Below are positions 1 to 10,645 of a stretch of DNA of 64,000 bases, in pieces. How positions within the stretch are numbered: position 1 is the first letter of the stretch; each line of letters opens with the position of its first letter. This DNA comes from Ancylostoma caninum (taxonomy: Eukaryota > Nematoda > Chromadorea > Rhabditida > Ancylostomatidae): positions 1,049,001 to 1,113,000 of the forward strand of contig JBAJFG010000604.1 in NCBI GenBank assembly GCA_037903475.1, read 5' to 3'. The notes beneath the pieces are model-generated. The model did no database searches, was not told the DNA's origin, and saw only the letters and a program-made list of their open reading frames with translations. The translations under genes and the position numbers were made by a program.

Positions 1-224
1 ACGATGGCGATCATCGCCCTCCAGGGCGATGAGATCAGCGCCCCACACATAACGTGCTAGCAGCACCGCCATGGATGGTGATGGTCTTCTACTCCCCAGT
101 ATGGGCAGATCCTCGCGTGTGCGATCATCGCCCCAAATGTAGCGACGAGTTGTGCAGGGTCTTCCTTCCGATGTTTCCTTAAGGGTGCCACCAGACTCTC
201 TCGTTCCTTACTAGCTAGATGTTA

Positions 225-308
225 ATTTACGCGTACAGAGAGCGGTCGAACGGTCTTCCCAATATACTGTGCACCACAAACCAAGCATTCGATCCCGTAT
301 ATCACTTC
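225..308 (-). pseudogene. Penelope-like GIY-YIG endonuclease, N-terminal piece
   Basis: The minus-strand frame reads YGIECLVCGAQYIGKT followed by RPLSVRV. This is the start of the GIY-YIG nuclease domain found at the C-terminus of Penelope-like retroelements: the G-I motif, a Cys pair, the Y-I-G motif, then the conserved R-P/T-L-x-V-R stretch. In an intact domain this nicks DNA for target-primed reverse transcription. The expected continuation after the R-V-R stretch is absent on this strand, because the frame stops at 222-224. The next part of the same domain lies on the opposite strand at 331-509. I infer a broken and rearranged remnant. No reverse transcriptase is recognisable nearby. Confidence 0.55.
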
Positions 309-330
309 CGTTTTCATTGGAAGGAAGACC

Positions 331-509
331 ATGGTGGAGTTGACTTTAATGTGAAATGTACCACTCTTGCATATGAAGGACAAACATCTGCCAGGAAAAC
401 CCTTGCGGCATTCTGGATCTGTAAGCGGAATCCTAGAACAAACAGCAGAAATGAGCATCTGGCGATCAAAAGTGACCTTATGCCTTATCTATCATTATGT
501 GAGCTATAA
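331..509 (+). pseudogene. Penelope-like GIY-YIG endonuclease, C-terminal piece
   Basis: The plus-strand frame carries an H-G-G-V-D-F-N-V-K stretch, then TLAYEGQTSARKTLAAFWI, then an L-A-I-K-S-D-L-M-P-Y-L stretch, ending in a stop. The A-R-K-T-L-x-A-F-W-I block followed by K-N/R-N-P and an S-x-L-x-P-x-x-x-L tail is typical of the second half of GIY-YIG domains in nematode Penelope-like elements. It lies head-to-head with the first half of the domain at 225-308, so the remnant contains an inversion breakpoint at about 308-331. No intact element surrounds it. Confidence 0.55.
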
Positions 510-511
510 GA

Positions 512-1745
512 TTCCAAGGACTATTTATGCCCAGCAGTTGTCACCAGCACGGCAAGTAGTCTGCGTTAGCTCACTCGTAGTGGTTCTTTGCATACTCAGT
601 GCATTCTCACACCGGAAATCCATCACCGCCATATGAGTGGGAGCACGTGGTTTCATTTTCGGCTAAGGACCTCACAGTGCTGTAACTAATACGAGTCGAA
701 CGGCTGGGTTGAACCTTGATAATTTAATTGGAAAACGTTTGAGCAGTATTCTTCAGGAAAATTGTTGTATTTATGCCACTTTTCTCAGCTCCAGAAGCTC
801 TTCTTCCACACGAAAAATTCGCCGAACATATAAAACATAACGGGTATGACTATATGAAAACGAGTTTCTCGTTGTTTTTCATTTCGTAGTTCCATGAGAT
901 TTAGGCGTACGACGTCTAGGACCTACTCATACGATTATCAATTGTCCCTGCTGAAGAAAGGAATTTCATGGTCTGCGGAAGTTATCGGTCATCAAAGTTG
1001 TGAAAGAAAATAGAGTCAAGGAGGAAAAGCGCCATTTCTTTTGCATCAAGCTAATACTTGTTGGCGAGTTCGCGTTTCTATTAGATGCCAACCACCAGCA
1101 AACAAAAGTAAAGAAGGGGACATAGTCAATTCGTATTCTCAACAAATTTTTGGAACAATAATGTGGAGTTGAAGGACCAATTGGATAGGTAACTACTAGG
1201 TATCATTTGTGGAATCGGTTGGAACTTTTATTTCATCAGTACAGATCGAAGGCTCCTTCTCACAGTTTATCATTGAGAATTGGTTCAGAAAACTTGGAAA
1301 ATTGTGGAAATTGAACTGACTAAGCGAGTTTCGCACAAGTTTTTTTTAAAATCACAACAGTCCCGCAGCTAAGCCAATACATCCCGGGCCTGATGCGTCA
1401 TTAAGGTTACCCAGGGCAAACGCGTTGACGATCGTCTCAAAAATGGACGAATTTCTGTGACGTGAAAACGTACTCTTTGGGCAATCTCAATGATGCTGAC
1501 CCTGAATATTTGTTTGAAAAAATTCGGAAAATTACAAAAGAAGCAAGTAGAGCCTGTTTGAAACGAAATCTGATCAAAAATCAGAATGAGATAGAAAGCT
1601 TCCATTTTAATGCATCCCTTTTCCAAAGCATAACCACACAAGCACACTGTGAATCAGAGAACCCATTAATCGCTTTTCATTGTAGAGACCCATTGTCTAC
1701 AGAAGATTTTAGTGGTCGAGACACGCATTCACGCGCTACCTATAT
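512..1745. other. No recognisable gene
   Basis: AT-rich, unannotated DNA. A 101-codon plus-strand frame (1462-1767) runs into the tandem duplication and has no recognisable domain or clear splice context, so it is not called. Confidence 0.5.
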
Positions 1746-1935
1746 CCTCCTATATAAAGACTGGTAAGGGTCCAGATTTTTCTGGCGTCAGACCATGAGA
1801 GTCTTGTGAAATCTTTTGTGCAACGCAGTGCATAGACAATCCTCCTATATAAAGACTGGTAAGGGTCCAGATTTTTCTGGCGTCAGACCATGAGAGTCTT
1901 GTGAAATCTTTTGTGCAACGCAGTGCATAGACAAT
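1746..1935. repeat. Perfect 95-bp tandem duplication (2 copies)
   Basis: Copies occupy 1746-1840 and 1841-1935 and look identical base for base. Each begins with CCTCCTATATAAAGACTGG and so carries a TATATAAA box. The absence of mismatches in otherwise decayed surroundings suggests a very recent duplication or an assembly artefact. Confidence 0.9.
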
Positions 1936-2449
1936 GGTAGAGGGAGAGATGCCAGACGTCACACGAAAAACCGATTTATGGAGCGAGATGAGACTACATC
2001 TTCGCGGGACCCGCAATTTCGAAATCCTTGCACAGTGACTGTCCTATGCTGGCGGTCTCACAGCCAATCAATGAGACAGAGCTAGCAAGGCTTTAAGGCA
2101 GCACATTATACGGAGCAGGATAGCCACTGCTCTTCACTCAAAACCAACTGCTGCACCGCAGATCAGTATGAGCGAGATCCGTGTGCGACCTGGGAGCTCT
2201 CTAGCCCCAGTGCAGCGGTGGTATCCGCCGCACTTCCCACATGCCGCACGTTCTCGTCCTAGCATCCGTCCGAAAACTCTGAGCGATTCTGCAGCCACTT
2301 AAGAGATTCCAATTGTACACTCACATGCATAGAAAAAGTGCGTCATTACAGACCACTGTGACAAGTCCTGTGATCAAGTATGTAATTATTCAAATTTTCT
2401 GGATAACTCCTAACTTCCTCCCGTTGCTCTCGTGATTTGCAAAGAGTAA
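1936..2449. other. No recognisable gene
   Basis: I see no gene or repeat structure here. The stretch leads into the satellite array. Confidence 0.4.
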
Positions 2450-3900
2450 GGACGCACGGACGATAGGTGTGCCAGGGGCGAATAGTGACAGATACCGTTA
2501 TGTCGATGGAGAAGGGGTTGTACTGTGACTCAACGTTGCGGAAAAGCCAGGATACGGGTTCGCAGATGGAGGAGGGGTCTGACATAGCCCAGGTGGGAGA
2601 AATGCCAGGATAGGGGTTCACCGATGGACGATGGGTCTGTGGTGGCCAAAAAGTGAGTGAATGACAGGAAACGGTCATCCCGATGGAACAGGGGTCCGCT
2701 GTGGCCCAGGTGTGAGCAACACCAGCATTCTGGTAAACTGAAGGGAGGATGGGTCTGCTGTGGCCTGAAAGTTGAGGGAACTCCAGCATTCGGGTCTAAC
2801 GAAAGGGCTCTTCTGGGGTCTGAATGTTAAGGGAACTCCAAGATACGGGTACGAAGATGGAGGACGGGGTGCGTTGTGGTCTGAAAATGTGGGGAACGCC
2901 AAAATACGGTTCGTTGGCATAGGAGAAGTCCGCTGTGCCCCTGGTGCGAGGAACGCCAGAATGTGGGTTTTTGTAGCCAAAACTGTTAGAATGACAGGAT
3001 ACGGTTATGCAGATGGAAAGGTGGCTCAGTTGTTAAAAACGCCAGCATTCGGGTCCATCGAAGAGGGAATAAGTCTGCTGTGGCCTGAAAGCTAAGCGAA
3101 CTCCAGGATACGGATTCCTGAGTGGTGGAGGGGATGTGCTGTGGTCCAAAAATGTGGGGAACGTCAAAATACGGGTTCGCTGGTGTAGGAGAGGTGCGCT
3201 GTGCCCCTGGTGCGAGGAACGCCAAAATATGGGTCTGTTGTGGCCAAAACTTTGGGAATGCCAGGATGCGGTTATGATGATGGAGTGGGGGTCCGCTGTG
3301 GCCCGGGTGTGAGGAACGCCAGGATATGGGGTAATGAAGCGGGATGGGTCTGTTGTGCCCTAAAGGGTGGGAATCCCAGTATGCGGTTATGCCGATGGAG
3401 GAGAGGTTCGCTTCCACCCAACTGTGAGGAACGAGAAGATACTGTTGACGGATGGAGGAGGGGTCCGTTGGCCCAAGTGTGAGGAATAGAAGAATTCGAG
3501 CTCACCGATGGAAGATGGGTCTGCTTTGCCCTAAAGTGTGGGAATCCCAGGGTCATGCCGATAGAAAGGGGGTCCGCTTTGGCCCAGATGTGAGGAACAC
3601 CAGCATTCTGGTCCACCGAAGGAGGGATGGGTCTGCTGGGGTCTGAAAGTTGAGGGGAACTCCAGGATACGGGTTCGTGGATGGAGGAGGGGCTGCGCTG
3701 GTCTAAAAATGTAGGGAACGTCAAGGTAGGGGTTCGCGGGTATAAGAGAGGTCCGCTGTGGTCCAGGTGCTAGGAACGCCAGAATGTGGGTCTGATCTCT
3801 GCTTAATGTGTGGGAATGCCAGGATGCGATTATGCCGATGGAGGAGAGGTCCGCTTTGGCCCAGGTGTGAATAACTGTGTGAATAGCTCAAATGGCAGGA
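2450..3900 (-). repeat. Degenerate ~60-bp satellite array
   Basis: Roughly 58-62-bp units repeat about two dozen times. Recognisable words are GATGGAGGAGGGGTCCGC, then GTGGCCCAGGTGTGAGGAA, then CGCCAGGATACGGGTTCGC. The reverse complement matches the unit of the array at 20828-22075, so the two arrays are one family in opposite orientation. Units here are far more diverged than in that array. Many long open frames occur on both strands because the repeat unit lacks stops. They are artefacts of the repeat and are not called as genes. Confidence 0.85.
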
Positions 3901-4207
3901 ACACAAAGGTAGATGTTCGTCCAACAACAATCTCAACTTGAATTACTTCGAGTTCTTAATTACACTGTGTCGGTTACAGCAGATAGTCGACAGTTACTAG
4001 ATTCATATAAATGATAAGCACGCGCAGAGTTGAGGATGACTAGCCATGGTAGGTGACATTTAAGAAGTGCGGTGACAGCAAAAGAGGGATGTATCATTGC
4101 ATCGGAAAGTGAATTTACATGGTGATGTGTGATAAAGAGTGCTCGAGCAAGGCGCATACAGGAAGTCCGGAGTTGGCTAAGCGGCCAGACTGGTAAAATG
4201 CACGCAA
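3901..4207. other. Spacer between satellite and SINE-like repeat
   Basis: No gene is visible. A stretch near 4172-4185 (TTGGCTAAGCGG) resembles a tRNA A-box and may be the head of the repeat that follows. Confidence 0.3.
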
Positions 4208-4360
4208 CTCATAAGGAGAATTTCGTACTCAAACTCAATTAATTGGTATTTTCGCTTCTATTTCAATTTCCTAAGGATTTCATAGGCGCGAAACTTTTGC
4301 ACCTACCTCAAGTGGCTGCCCCACCCCACTTTCTAGCGACCCGTAGGGGCGCTAGTATCA
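4208..4360 (+). repeat. SINE-like dispersed repeat ending in a hairpin, copy 1
   Basis: This matches the reverse complement of 20641-20790 over about 150 bp, most strongly in AAGTGGCTGCCCCACCCCAC followed by TTTCTAGCG. The 3' end folds as a stem: CTAGCG, a 3-bp C/G extension, a short loop, and CGCTAG. Loop and bulge bases differ between copies while the stem is kept. In both places it lies on the same side of the ~60-bp satellite. The SINE identity is inferred from an A-box-like upstream word and the 3' hairpin. Confidence 0.5.
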
Positions 4361-7300
4361 CATAAAACTTGACAATCTAACTGTTTGCGCACCCACACAT
4401 TCAGTGACTTCGGTGCTGTCATTCTAGTCCCACCTTCTCACTTCCTGTTTTATCATGTCTGGTGCTGAGGCGCGTGCGTGCGAACTTTGGCCATTGGAGT
4501 CATATGACGACCTTAGATAGCAATAGCAATGCAGGAAAATGATGAAAAAGGAGAGCAACTTTTTCCGATAACCCTTTCAACAGAGGTGTGGGCATCGATT
4601 TCCAACAGTTGTGTTTCATCTATTTTCTTAGTCAAAACATTTTTTTTTTGAAATTAGCTTTGATTATTTTTTATGGATCACTATGCGTGCACATATGAAT
4701 GGCATATGAATAAGTGATAAACCAAGAGATTTCTTTGCAAATATTCGAAGTAGAAACTATCTTTACTAAGGCTCCAGCTATAAAGAGTGAGCAGAGCAGC
4801 GGGCCGAGTATTGTGAAATTGATGCGAAGAAACGGAGATTTGTGTGGTTCCACTGGAAATAAATGGGAACTTCCTGAGGGAACTAAATTTTACAGCATTC
4901 GCATTGGAGAACAGAGCTTTTGGAATGTATGGCAGACCGAGACAGAGAGCAACTATTGATCCAGAGTCTCTTCAACAGGAAGGGCAAAAGATAGCAAAAA
5001 GCGTCCACAGAATTGGTATGCTCGCGATGACGTCGGTGTACCGCCAATAGTTTAACGAACAGAACAAGGAAAAAATATTGGGAGAGCGGCGGCTGAAAAT
5101 CAATGCATAGCGCCCTGTAAAAAGTGCGACGCTTGCTGCATGAGAAACCCACGAAAAAGTGCGAAATAATGTCGTAGCCAGGTCTGCAGCATGTACAGCT
5201 GAAAAACCACCTGCAGCATTCTTCAGAAACCAGTTCGTGAACAAATCATGAGAATAATTAGACCCCATTACACGCTTAGTCTCACCTGTTCTAGAACTGA
5301 CTGAATTCACCGGAGGGGAAGGGAAGGGCTGTGTGGATATGGTGGTGACGAAGATTGGCGCCTGAAACGAGTTCAGGTGAACAAACAAACAAGTGGAAAT
5401 AGGTGGATGAAAATGAATAATTTAATATTTATTAAAAATGACATGAGCTTCAATTTCAGCCCCCTCATAAATATTATTTTAAGATATCTGTCGCATCGTC
5501 TTAATGTCCTACTACAGACTGCAATTGGTTCGCTGCGTAACCCCATTTCCAGGGCCTGAACACACCATCGGAAGGATGGGTAAACTCATATCCATTGGTA
5601 GCAGTAGCTGCGTATAGCCAACATCGCGCCACGTATGGATCAACATGTTGGTAGATGCAATGCAAATAGTAAACCCTAGCATGTTTTCAAGTTTACCATG
5701 GGTGATCTCAGTGCTGCACCTGCGCCTAGCACTCATTTTGATTGGCACGGCTTGTGCTACGACTGGTTTTAGGCAACTTTCTTTAAGAAATAGAAGTGCA
5801 ACTGCTCCGACACGATTACGCATATGCACTTTCTCATTTAGGTGTTTGTATCATCGAGTACCTATAAAAACAGCAAAGTTGCGGCTCCTGCTGTAGCAAT
5901 CGCGGCGATAGAATCGCACCACTGAAAGCATGACCATGAATGCGAGACGATCGCACGAGTTGGCGGCGGTTGCACCTATGGTCTGCACAGGAAAAAGACC
6001 CAAACGTCAAGGATTTAGGAAGAGTTGTGAATAAATTACAGGAACCCGAATGAATACTCGAAAGACCCTCCAATTTAAGAATTCATTCATTCAAGACAGG
6101 AAAGCGGTCACGTTTCTGTCGCGAGAAATGCTAGAACTTGCCTCGGAAAAATTTCTTAACTCCATTCTGCTTAACGAATATCTGAGCAGTTTGGATGCAT
6201 TTGCATTGTTTTTACATCACGTAATTGCCTGTAGGATAGCAGGAACTACACGAACACGTAGAGTTCGAACAGCTTTGGGACGGGAAATTGCAGCAAACTA
6301 GTACATAGACGAGTAGATAAACCAGAAACCTCGTCGTTCGCCGTGTTTTGCAAAACATTTGCGCCAATTATTGGCCAGTACCTGCGATCAGGCTGCGGTC
6401 GTTGCGGCTTCACACCTCTGGTCGTCTTTCCATGTTTGCGGTAGTAGCTGAATCGGCGGAATAAACCGACCAACCGGTTTTGTGATAAATTTAGCGGTGG
6501 TGGTTGGTTCTTATAATAGATACACGTGTCTCTCTAGCGATTGTTTGATTGCAATTTTCCGACGATTGTCAGATCGTTCCTTCATTTTGTGACCATGCAC
6601 GATGAGGATATTTCCTTCTAAGCAGCAGAAACAGTCTACAAATACCATCGGGGCCGAGCGGCGCTCCAACTGTCGGAGATCAGCGCGGGAGCCACTCATC
6701 TGTTTGAGGTCACTGCCGAGTGATTTCATTTTGGATGAATGCTCCGCAGTACTGCTTCTGACTCTCCAGTGTTTCTTCTGAAATTTCATATTGTTGCGAC
6801 TGACTGATATTGATGAGCAATCCTCTTTCTTTCGTGCTTTTTTGCCCCTCTCGCCATCTCCGGTGAGCGGTAGCCACGCTGCTGTACCACAATCAAGCTC
6901 CTTGTCTTTCATGCAGGGTCATACCACGCCTCTGTCAACGATGAATCCACCTTTGGTACTGGAGAAGCTTCGACATCTTCCGGTTAGAAAGCCAGGGCCT
7001 CCTTGGAAGTATTCACTGCGCCATGAAGCAGAATACCAGCTTTTCCAAATTCAGACTTCGTAACAGTTTTTGAATATTTTTGTGTCTAAGGCAGCTTCTT
7101 TGACAAAAAGTACGTGATAGCTCTGCTGTTGTCATTCCTTGTTTGGTACCGTATAAAGCAGGAAAGGAAACTCCATAATTTTGTCGGTGATCTCAAGTTT
7201 TTTTTTCGAAAATTGAAATTTCGACACTATTGAACGACTCGTCGTAGCTCTCGTCGCCCCCGATACTCTCCAAAAATGAGAGGTTTAAAGAGGGGATTTT

Positions 7301-9354
7301 TTCGCTTCTGTGGGCTAATTCGCATATCCTTGTGATCAGCGTCGCCTGCAGATTCTTTTGATGTCAAAACCTCAAAATCGATTCAGAGCTGAGACACTAC
7401 TTTTAAAGACAACTCTATGCAGAGTCTGGTGTTACTCCTTCGAGAAACTTGTTACCTCTTCATGGAAACATTTTCCTCGCTTGACTGGAACTTTGGGAAA
7501 ATGCGTTTATGAAGGTGATTAGAGCCAGGGGCAGGAAAAGAAAACCAAGATAGCTCACCTGACCGACGCTCATCTTCGAGGAACCCTCATTGACGAGCCT
7601 GGAAGACGTGGAGGATTACAAGCCGTCTCCGAGGAGGAATCTCTGGAGAGGAAAACAATTAATAGCAAAAAATATTTTTTCCATGGGAATAGAGTACATT
7701 TTAAGTGCGCGAAAAGCAGCAGCATATCAGGGAGATGCGAAAATTAAGGATATAAGGGTGACAAATACAATGTGCTAGGAGAAAATGGCTAATTTCTCAC
7801 AACGACGTGCACCTTTACGTTAGAGCGTGCTTTGTATAAGACGAAGCTACACAGCAACCATGACGTTCGAATGAAACCTGAAGCGTCGATGATGGTCGCG
7901 CAACGCTGAGCGATTATAACTGCAGCGCTAAGGGCCCTAAGTGCGTTTCATTCAAAGGCAGACGTCGAGACGAAACAATTGCAAAGAGACAAAAACAGTC
8001 AATAGTGTCCACACGCTTCGTCACAGCGGCCAAAACAGTGAGGCGCTGTAAAGGTGGGATGATGGCGGCAAAGAAAGCGGCTGGAACAAGATGGAAGCCC
8101 TGTTCCGGCCTGCTATTCATTTTATGAAAGTCGTCAAGTGTAAGCGCACGTAGAAAGCGCGATCCATATAGAACGTACTATGTGTGAACAAAGGTTCGTG
8201 CTCTTTTCTCAGCTGCAGCTTCCTCTTTCTATTCGAAGTTTTTAGCTAGCAGCGATTTCTCAATCATTTTAAAGCTCTTTCTCTATTTTTTCTAATAAAA
8301 CATTCGATTGCCAAGGAAGGTTGTGTTACTCAAGCATTATAGTTGAGAAGAAGCGTATCGAGCCTTCAAAGAGCACTGCATACTGGATTTCACTTATTCC
8401 ATTGACGGGATTCATAAGCATTCCCGGTGAAGTTCTGAGCGTCCCGTTTACACAGAGGGACGAGTTGTTCTCCCAAAATGCGGTATAAAATACTGTTATC
8501 TTTAACATTGTTTATCCTCGCTGACGTGGACACTTGGACAAGGTGAGCCCATTTTAGTCTTGGGTACTCGTCCACTCCCGGAGAAAGGAAAGGTCACAAC
8601 CACCCGGGAATGTCCATGATTCCGGCCATAGATTTCCCAAGCGAGAGTGGGGTTACCCATAAGCAGAAACAATTCCAAATAGCTGCGGTTGTTGCGAAAG
8701 GATAGGAATACAGGACCAGAAACAACAGCACTTGATTTCTTATTCAGTTTTGATGAAATGCGATGTTTTCAAGGAATGAGCGAACAAAATACGGAGGACG
8801 TCGACTTCATTGGGTCTGCTTAGCAGTGTTGGAAAAACATGAGAACAGCATCGAGAACGAGAATTATCGTGGGTAGAGAATTGCCATACTGCTTAGTTCC
8901 GAGTAGAAACTGTAGCGGCAAGGGAGTAGCAAAACATCTTCAAGGGAGCAGTTTTTTAAGCGAAAAAGGTTCACTCTTGCAAGATCAGGTGGCATGGAAG
9001 CAAGGTAGACAACTAGGTTTTTTTTAAGATTATTGTGGCAGGTGCGGCGTTTTCCGACATTTGCGACAACCAACAACTCGAAAGACCTTCACGATTTTAA
9101 GCCGTTCAATTGTTCTGAGGTTCTGAATAGGGAAAGGCAGTCGCGCAAGGAATTGAGTGTACCTCTGGTCGTCGGGTCTAATCGAGATGGCTCGCAGCCA
9201 AACGGGTTTCCGTTTCAAAAGGCGCCCAACCGCGCGATATCACTCAGACTGCAACCACTACTCTCTCGACTTTGCTAGCGTTCTCACTGTTTCATAGCCG
9301 AAACCGACCAACAAGGGCCGATCACCTATGCAGCGTTTGAGAAATGAGCACAGT
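4361..9354. other. About 5 kb without a supported gene
   Basis: Several 60-138-codon frames occur on both strands (for example 4972-5388 minus and 6511-6912 minus). None shows a recognisable domain together with consistent splice sites, so I call none. No tRNA or ordered repeat was seen. Confidence 0.4.
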
Positions 9355-9520
9355 ACATATAGGAAACTCCAAACGTACGTAGACAAGGGTCGTGATCGCG
9401 GCGCGGCTCTCATGGGCAGAGACGCAGGCGCACACTATGCTGAGCTCACGTGACTCTGCCCAAGAGAGCCGCGCCGCGGTCCTGACTCTTGACCGCGTCC
9501 GTTTGGAGTGCTCTGTATGT
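9355..9520. mobile_element. Palindromic GC-rich MITE, copy 1
   Basis: The 166-bp element is almost entirely inverted repeat. The left arm (ACATATAGGAAACTCCAAAC, then GCGGCGCGGCTCT, then GGGCAGAG) is mirrored by the right arm (CTCTGCCC, then AGAGCCGCGCCGCGG, then GTTTGGAGTGCTCTGTATGT). A short non-palindromic centre separates them. The transcript would fold into a long hairpin. A partly deleted second copy is at 54489-54616. There is no coding capacity, so it is a non-autonomous element of unknown superfamily. Confidence 0.8.
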
Positions 9521-10221
9521 AGTTCGCAGAGATAGGAAAATGATTTGATCCCTGAAACTCGGGGAAAAGGGACTGGATGAGTTCAAAATGCTTGGGTTCA
9601 TTACGGCTTATGCACTGGATTTGCACGGTCAGCACGAATAAGTGGGTTATGTGCGACGTCATAACAGGGTGGACATGTTTGAATGAAAAAAAGAACTTTG
9701 AAGCATGTCAAATCTCACCTACTAGAACCCATCCAAAACTCGATTCCGCATCGGATTTGCATTGAATACGCGCACTCCATTTGATTGCATCAATAGATAT
9801 TTTGAACAGTTGGGCCAATACCTTTTTGCTTTTTCCTTGAAAATTACTGATTACTCGACCATGGTAAATTTTCTAGCTGTCAATGTCAAATAATTTCTCG
9901 AGATCTTTCGAACAGCAGGGGACTGTTGGGCAGACTTAGTCGTAAAACCATGTAAGTGTTTTTCCGACTCTAAATTTGATTTATAATTATCGAATAGATA
10001 CCAGATTTGTGGAACACTGTTATGTTGCATGAGGCTTGTGACGAGAGGAGTACCCTGAAAGTATTAGGTTGTTGCGACATTAATTGCCGAAATGGACACT
10101 CCAGTTCAAAGCGTTGTAACTCGGGTCGAACGCAATCCTGGCATTTTGGTTGATTTTCAGCTCAAAACTGAAATTGTGGCTGCTTTTGAGCCAGTTGCTG
10201 TTTTTAAGCAAAAATTCGGGG
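9521..10221. other. No recognisable gene
   Basis: No supported gene, RNA or repeat was seen. Confidence 0.4.
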
Positions 10222-10400
10222 CTGATGTAAACCAAGGCTAGGGGTAGGCGCTAACCTCTCGCGCAGTTGCTGGTAACAAGGCGCGAATTTTTTAGGGTTC
10301 TTGATCCAAAGGTTAGGGTTGGCTAACGTCTTGCGCAGTTGCTGTGCGTCTTTGTCCCAAGGTTGGGCTCAGGTGCTAACCTCTTGTGCAGTTGCAGAAC
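10222..10400 (+). repeat. Three imperfect tandem units
   Basis: Three units begin AAGGCTAGGGGTAGGCGCTA, AAAGGTTAGGGTTGGCTAAC and AAGGTTGGGCTCAGGTGCTA. Each then has a C-T-C/T-T-G/C-G-C-A-G-T-T-G-C core. Spacing varies (about 60-85 bp), so this is a short degenerate minisatellite. Confidence 0.55.
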
Positions 10401-10645
10401 AAAGCACGAAAGTACTCCTGGCCCCAAAGTTGTTAAGCTTTGACGGAGGAGATTTTGTCGGCTTATTTGGCTGATGCATCAGAAAATGTGGTGGCTTACT
10501 GAAGTGGTTGGGTGGCGCCTGTATTTCGGATTGTTGGGTGGCTCCCTGTTTGTGTGTATTACATGGTTGGTACGGATCGTTATTCGTCCGACCTGCACCT
10601 AACGGTGCAATGGTAGAATACTAACCCAAAAAGGGCGTGGTAAGG

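Noticed and set aside
2346..3936. Overlapping 100-150-codon frames on both strands
   Set aside because: The same satellite family, more degenerate. Composition is dictated by the repeat.
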